Shown piece by piece: positions 59,714 to 64,000 of a DNA stretch of 64,000 bases. Both the position numbers and the translations under genes were made by a program. The stretch is from Ilyomonas sp965199845. GTDB lineage: Bacteria > Bacteroidota > Bacteroidia > Chitinophagales > Chitinophagaceae. The DNA lies in the NCBI GenBank assembly GCA_965199845.1, contig CBDATZ010000009.1:48701-112700 (forward strand), read 5' to 3'. The notes below the pieces were generated by a model. It did not search any database. It saw only the letters and a list, made by a program, of their open reading frames with translations, and was not told where the DNA came from. Each line of letters begins with the position of its first letter. Within the stretch, counting starts at the first letter, position 1.

Positions 59714-61081
59714 ATGAGTTTCGATTTTCTGCTGATATTTTTTGCTGCCCGTTACCTGCGCACCTCGCTTAAAACAAAGGAACAATCTCCCGAATGGGAC
59801 GAGAAGCTAAAGCTTACCATGTATGCTTCCATAGCTTTATTTGGTGTTGGCTTTGCTTTCGACAGCTCGGAAAATCTTATGAACTGGCTGGGTCATCTGG
59901 TACTACTGGGTTGTATTTATATCCTTTACTCAGAACCGTTTTTTAAACCAGCTAAATCTATATTACTGGCTGTGGCGCCGTATGCAATAACCGTTATTAT
60001 TGTAAATTTTATCAAGCTTATTGCACCCGATTTTTATACCAAATGGCATACCTTGTTAGAGAACCTTAACGTGTTTGCGGTGGTTTGGGGAATTGGTGTT
60101 TGGATTGTAACCGTAAGGCAAAGAAAGGAACTTGATAAAGCCCAGGAAAAAGTAATAGAACAGCAGGAAGATAATAAGCTGATAACCGCCATGAAAGCGG
60201 AGCTTGAAATTCAGGTGGCAGAGCGTACCGCAGAACTTACCAAACAAAAAGAAGAATTGGAAATGGCATTGGAAGAACTGAAATCTACACAAGCCCAGCT
60301 TATACAAAGTGAAAAAATGGCAAGTCTTGGCGAGCTAACGGCAGGCATAGCGCATGAGATTCAAAACCCTTTAAATTTTGTGAGCAATTTTTCTGATGTA
60401 AATAATGAATTGCTCGATGAAATGCTTGAAGAAATAAAGCAAAATAATACAGAAGATGTTGAGGCGATTGCAAATGATATAAAAGGAAACAACGCAAAAA
60501 TCATCTTTCACGGTAGGCGAGCCGATGCCATTGTAAAAGGCATGTTGCAGCATTCGCGGAAAAATACAGGACAGAAAGAGCCAACAGATATCAACGCTCT
60601 GGCTGATGAATATTTACGATTGAGCTATCATGGTTTGCGTGCAAAAGACAAATCGTTTAATGCGTTATTCAAAACAGATTTCGATCCGTTATTATCAACT
60701 GATACGGCAGGCAATGGAAAAATAGAAATCGTTTCCCAGGATGTTGGCAGAGTTCTACTCAATCTTTTCAACAACTCATTTTACGCAGTTAGCGAAAAAA
60801 AGAAAACAGCAGAAGCCGGCTATCAGCCAACCGTTTCTGTACATACCAAAAAGTGTAGCGATTCCATTGAAATTATTGTAGAAGACAATGGCAGCGGCAT
60901 TCCGCAAAGCGTAATAGATAAAATTTTTCAGCCATTTTTTACCACAAAACCAACGGGACAAGGAACGGGTTTGGGCTTATCTTTGAGTTATGATATTATA
61001 ACCAAAGAACATAGCGGTAAAATAGAAGTTCAATCTGAAAAAGATAAATACACCAAATTCATAATTACCATTCCGGTATAA
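59714..61081 (+). CDS. membrane histidine kinase, paralogue of upstream kinase
   Basis: A 455-residue kinase. Three or four hydrophobic helices (about 3-13, 36-55, 60-75, 88-108 and 118-137) form the N-terminal membrane module, then a coiled coil (ELEIQVAERTAELTKQKEEL, about 160). Kinase core: LGELTAGIAHEIQNPLNFVS (phospho-His, about 208), VLLNLFNNSFYAVSEKK, DNGSGIPQSVI and GQGTGLGLSLSYDII, almost identical to the upstream kinase. It probably shares partners with it, such as the receivers at 61106-62524, and arose by duplication of the kinase core. Confidence 0.93.
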   Translation: MSFDFLLIFFAARYLRTSLKTKEQSPEWDEKLKLTMYASIALFGVGFAFDSSENLMNWLGHLVLLGCIYILYSEPFFKPAKSILLAVAPYAITVIIVNFIKLIAPDFYTKWHTLLENLNVFAVVWGIGVWIVTVRQRKELDKAQEKVIEQQEDNKLITAMKAELEIQVAERTAELTKQKEELEMALEELKSTQAQLIQSEKMASLGELTAGIAHEIQNPLNFVSNFSDVNNELLDEMLEEIKQNNTEDVEAIANDIKGNNAKIIFHGRRADAIVKGMLQHSRKNTGQKEPTDINALADEYLRLSYHGLRAKDKSFNALFKTDFDPLLSTDTAGNGKIEIVSQDVGRVLLNLFNNSFYAVSEKKKTAEAGYQPTVSVHTKKCSDSIEIIVEDNGSGIPQSVIDKIFQPFFTTKPTGQGTGLGLSLSYDIITKEHSGKIEVQSEKDKYTKFIITIPV

Positions 61082-61105
61082 TATAATTTTATTGAAGAAT
61101 CTCCT

Positions 61106-61486
61106 ATGAAGAAAATTCTTGTTGTTGACGACGAAACAGATGTGCAACAATTATTCGAACAACGCTTCCGGAAAGAAATACGCAGCGGGCTTGTTACTTT
61201 TGCTTTTGCTTACTCAGGCGAACAGGCTCTCAATTATCTGAATGATCATGATCGTGAAGCCGTTTTGATTCTTTCAGATATTAATATGCCCGGCATGAGC
61301 GGTCTCGATTTATTGCAGGAAATAAAGCATCATCACTATTCACCGCCGCCCGTGGTGATGATGATAACGGCTTACGGCGATGAAGAAAATTATAACAATG
61401 CCATCAAGTTAGGCGCTGATGATTTTTTAACCAAGCCACTTGATTTTACATTATTAAAACAGAAACTTAATATAACGAACAGCTAA
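61106..61486 (+). CDS. single-domain response regulator
   Basis: A 126-residue CheY-like receiver with no output domain. ILVVDDETDVQQLFEQRF (4-21) is the acidic pocket, LILSDINMPGMSG (about 54) holds the phospho-Asp and FLTKPLDF (about 110) the Lys. The ATG of the next gene overlaps its stop (TAATG), so the two are coupled. It probably relays phosphate from the two kinases upstream or competes with the receiver-cyclase for it. Confidence 0.93.
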   Translation: MKKILVVDDETDVQQLFEQRFRKEIRSGLVTFAFAYSGEQALNYLNDHDREAVLILSDINMPGMSGLDLLQEIKHHHYSPPPVVMMITAYGDEENYNNAIKLGADDFLTKPLDFTLLKQKLNITNS

Positions 61487-62524
61487 TGGCGAAGATTTTA
61501 GTTGCTGATGATGAAACGGATTTGGAAGTACTGATAAAACAAAAGTTTCGCAAACAGATACGGGAAGGCAAATACAATTTTGTGTTTGCTATAAATGGTA
61601 ACGATGCTTTGAGTAAAATTCATGAACATCCTGATATTGATGTGGTGTGCAGCGACATTAATATGCCCGAAATGGACGGGCTTACATTACTTGAAAAATT
61701 AGCTGAAATCAGTCCTGTTATCAAGTCCATAATTGTATCAGCTTACGGCGATATGGAAAATATTCGTTCGGCTATGAATCGCGGCGCTTTCGACTTCATC
61801 TGCAAACCTGTAAATTTTGATGATTTAGAAGTAACGCTGCAAAAAACATTACGTCATGTAAACCAGATTAGAGAAACACTGAAAGCGATTCAGGAAAATA
61901 ATATCCTGCGCATGTATGTAGATGAAAATGTGCTCAGCTTTATGAATCGTTCGGAATATGAAGCCACATTAATGCGCAACGAAACTATTGATGCGACTGT
62001 TGCATTTATTGATATTTGTGGTTTTACTTCGCTTACCGAAACACAAAGTGCCGATAATGTTATTAAACTTACTCAACCGCTATTTTGATGTGATGGTAAA
62101 AGAAATCATTGCGCAAAAAGGTCATGTTGACAAATTTATCGGCGATGCGATTATGGCTGTTTTTCGCGGTGAATATCATTTAGACCGTGCTATCGAAGCC
62201 AGTCTTGCTTTAAAAGCGCAGATAGCAAAAATAGAAGCAGACAGCGATCTTGGTTTTTCACCCAATGTTTCTATTGGTATTAACAGCGGAGAATTGATTT
62301 CCGGCAACATCGGTTCGGCAAATCTTCGCCGTCTCGATTATACCGTTATTGGCGATGTGGTGAATACGGCACAACGACTGCAATCTATTTCAAAACCTAA
62401 CCAGATTGTCATTACTGAATATTGTTATAACCAGGTACGCGAATCGTTCAACTGCAATAAAATCGGCGATTTTTCTTTGAAGAACAAATCAAACCTGGTT
62501 ACTGTATATGAAGTAGTAGATTAA
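61486..62524 (+). pseudogene. receiver-class III nucleotide cyclase, interrupted by a +1 frameshift at 62068-62074
   Basis: Two frames joined give one protein of 345 residues: a receiver (1-120; phospho-Asp in VVCSDINMPEMDG, Lys in FICKPVNFDD), a coiled-coil linker (QIRETLKAIQENNILRM) and a cyclase domain. Frame 1 (61486-62088) ends after VAFIDICGFTSLTE and ADNVIKL. A shift of +1 that skips base A62071 (AAA CTT A CTC AAC) gives ADNVIKLLNRYFDVMV, the expected family text, and the rest runs to 62524. Both metal Asp residues (FIDICGF and FIGDAIM), the K of DKFIGD and DYTVIGDVVNTAQRL are present, which fits adenylate cyclase. It may be a sequencing error, a mutation or programmed shifting; as read it is broken. 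Confidence 0.85.
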
Positions 62525-62582
62525 CAAAATGTGAAGTAAAAAGAGGAACAGAATTTTGAAACCTGTTTTTCATCTTCAGTCA

Positions 62583-63428
62583 TCATTCATCCAAATAATA
62601 ATTAATGACTTGCTCTTCTTTTTTATCACAGCCACCAGAAGCTTCACGGATTGTATTGGCAAACACAAATGCTTTTGAATCAACTTCGCTAACTAAGTTC
62701 TTAAGTTTACGCATTTCCAATCGTGTAACCACGGTAAAAATAATGTCCACATCGCTATGTATTTCAAATGAACCGGGCAGGTAACCACGCTCGCCTTTAT
62801 AAACCGTAATCCCGCGTCCCAGCTCGTTTACAAGACGATTTTTTATTTCTTCGCTTTTGGCAGAAATGATCGTTACACCGGTATAAGCTTCAATACCTTC
62901 AACCACAAAATCAACGGTTCTCGATGCTGCAAAATAAGTAAGCATTGAATACAAAGAAGTTTCGGGACCAAACTTAAAAGCAGCAATTAAAAAGATAATG
63001 ACATTAATTCCAAACACAATCTCCGTTACGGTAAAACTAGAACGTTTGCCTGTATATAAACCTAATACTTCTATACCGTCAAGCGCGCAACCGGCACGCA
63101 TGGTTAAGCCAATACCGACACCCAGAAAGAAGCCACCGAAAACGGCGATCAAAAGTTTATCGTGTGTGATGATCGGGTATTGAACATAATTCAAACAAAG
63201 ACCCATTAAAACAATACTGATAAAGGTTTTGATTGCGAACTGACGATTTACTACATAAGCTCCGATAATTAAAAAAGGAAGATTTACAAGCAAAACAACA
63301 TACGCCAGGTTGATATGATAAATCTCATGAATTAAAAGTGAGATACCATTAACGCCACCATCGAAAAAAGAATTGGGAACTAAAAAACCTTTTAATGCAA
63401 ATGCGGCGGTTACAACTCCCAATAACAT
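62583..63428 (-). CDS. YitT family membrane protein (DUF2179)
   Basis: A 281-residue protein from the ATG at 63428, with about five membrane helices (LLGVVTAAFALKGFLVPN, VLLVNLPFLIIGAYVV, FISIVLMGLCLNYVQYP, LIAVFGGFFLGVGIGLTM and VIIFLIAAFKFG) and a C-terminal DUF2179 domain (SAKSEEIKNRLVNELGRGIT, then YKGERGYLPG). GGVNGISLLIHE and GCALDGIEVLGLYTGKR are family motifs. Function unknown in the family. The same frame reads RFSNNIKEVVF directly before M1, and an ATG at 63490 lies in another frame, so a one-base loss at 63468-63476 may hide the true start (62583-63490, about 302 residues). Confidence 0.88.
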   Translation of the reverse strand: MLLGVVTAAFALKGFLVPNSFFDGGVNGISLLIHEIYHINLAYVVLLVNLPFLIIGAYVVNRQFAIKTFISIVLMGLCLNYVQYPIITHDKLLIAVFGGFFLGVGIGLTMRAGCALDGIEVLGLYTGKRSSFTVTEIVFGINVIIFLIAAFKFGPETSLYSMLTYFAASRTVDFVVEGIEAYTGVTIISAKSEEIKNRLVNELGRGITVYKGERGYLPGSFEIHSDVDIIFTVVTRLEMRKLKNLVSEVDSKAFVFANTIREASGGCDKKEEQVINYYLDE

Positions 63429-63755
63429 AAAAACAACTTCTTTTATATTGTTTGAAAATCGGTTCTCTTTTTCCCCTTTGTGTTTTCCATTATTCTATTT
63501 TGGTTGAACTGAAATATGACTTTTATCAGTTGTTACGAGTTACAAAATAAAGGATTAAAAGCACGAAGCAAGATGAAATAATTCAGAAGTTGGGCGAAGG
63601 AAAATTTACATCGCATAATCAATCACACAAAACGCATTATCTTCGTTTTTTACAAAACAGGAAATGGTGTCTTCCAGTGCCCCAACCGTCTGCTTTCTGT
63701 AAGACTAATGGCGCCTGCAAATACGAATTTCATTACTTCGTAAATCTATTTGTAG

Positions 63756-64000
63756 GATGCGCAAACCAAAGTTTCTTTACGAGCCAGCAAAATTACATAC
63801 AACTTATTATATTGGACTATCCTGGTAGTTCCGGTGGCTATAACAACCGGTTCTTTGGTCGCCTTCTTTTTGTGGTTGTTAGATAAAGCAACCGCTTATC
63901 GCTGGCAACATTTGTGGATTATCTTTTTTCTTCCGGTTGCGGGTATCATCATTACTTTTTTATATAACAAGTTTGGAAAAAATTCTGCCGCCGGCAACAA
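63756..64000 (+). CDS. ClC-type chloride channel/transporter, N-terminal part (3' end outside window)
   Basis: The frame is open from 63756 to the end of the window. It reads VSLRASKITYNLLYWTILVV, PVAITTGSLVAFFLWLLDKA, TAYRWQHLWIIFFLPVAGII and ITFLYNKFGKNSAAGNN. The order helix, FFLWLLDKATAYRWQHLW, second helix, GKN-x-x-AGNN is what I know from the N-terminus of bacterial ClC proteins, which exchange or conduct chloride in the inner membrane. No ATG, GTG or TTG lies in this frame; the ATG at 63757 is in a neighbouring frame (MRKPKFLYEPAK) that joins this one by a one-base shift near 63789-63792. The start is therefore uncertain. Confidence 0.75.

Noticed and set aside
63590..63886. Open frame of 98 codons at the right end (starts MGEGKFTSHN)
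   Set aside because: Composition is not protein-like and it overlaps, in another frame, the better supported ClC reading frame.

Overview
The window is a stretch of chromosome from a member of the Bacteroidota, most likely of the Chitinophagaceae/Chitinophagales. The evidence is a type IX secretion C-terminal domain (3359-5386), promoters of the form TTG-N18-22-TAnnTTTG, few visible Shine-Dalgarno sequences, a Gly-rich RRM protein, many Bacteroidota-style lipoproteins and OmpR-free two-component systems, and an AT-rich base composition. No rRNA, tRNA, insertion sequence, prophage or CRISPR array was found. Most genes are housekeeping or envelope genes; the accessory parts are the glycan cluster, the iron-type island and the signalling genes at the right end.

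Layout. 1-3.2 kb: the end of an ABC-F ATPase and a convergent Kup potassium transporter. 3.4-5.4 kb: a secreted T9SS-type surface protein. 5.5-13.9 kb: two divergent operons for a surface glycan. The leftward one has a carbamoyltransferase, a GT2, a GT9 and a very acidic small protein; the rightward one has two GT4-type transferases, a GmhB-like heptose phosphatase and a second GT9. A possibly broken small gene lies between them. 13.9-18 kb: a small TPR protein, a secreted DUF1579-like protein, DinB, and grpE-dnaJ. 18.2-23.2 kb: GlgX/TreX, a YpdA-type flavoprotein, a lactonase and an RRM protein. 23.5-30.5 kb: a giant outer-membrane protein, a lone nuoA, and a 2TM/PstS-like/TPR operon. 31-36.7 kb: atpG, scpB, a membrane GT2, an aldose-epimerase-like protein, a carbohydrate porin and a Uma2 nuclease. 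36.8-44.4 kb: a Pif1-like helicase with HRDC and HTH domains, DUF6766, a sugar dehydrogenase, PhzF, rnhA with a TTG start, and an EamA exporter. 44.5-49.8 kb: a lipoprotein, then treY-treZ. 49.9-52.6 kb: a lipoprotein/7TM/NarX-like kinase/NarL-like regulator operon. 52.9-57.3 kb: a lipoprotein, then an AraC regulator next to a porin-Rieske-imelysin operon. 57.4-62.5 kb: two paralogous histidine kinases, a single-domain receiver and a receiver-cyclase split by a frameshift. 62.6-64 kb: a YitT protein and the start of a ClC channel.

Functional links. GlgX/TreX with TreY and TreZ makes a complete glycogen-to-trehalose route, although treX lies 25 kb from treYZ. The AraC gene, two perfect direct repeats 21 bp apart and the porin-Rieske-imelysin operon form a self-contained, probably metal-related regulon. 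The right end carries a phosphorelay that appears to end in a class III nucleotide cyclase.

Leads worth following: the AraC operator; the frameshifted receiver-cyclase and two more apparent one-base shifts in the following 1.7 kb, which may mean poor sequence there; the acidic peptide at the end of the glycan operon; a family of NNNCAAG heptamer repeats; an orphan promoter-plus-terminator that may encode a small RNA; and several genes whose start codon sits 4-5 bases after the -7 box, which suggests leaderless mRNAs. All functional statements rest on sequence motifs read by eye; no database search was possible.
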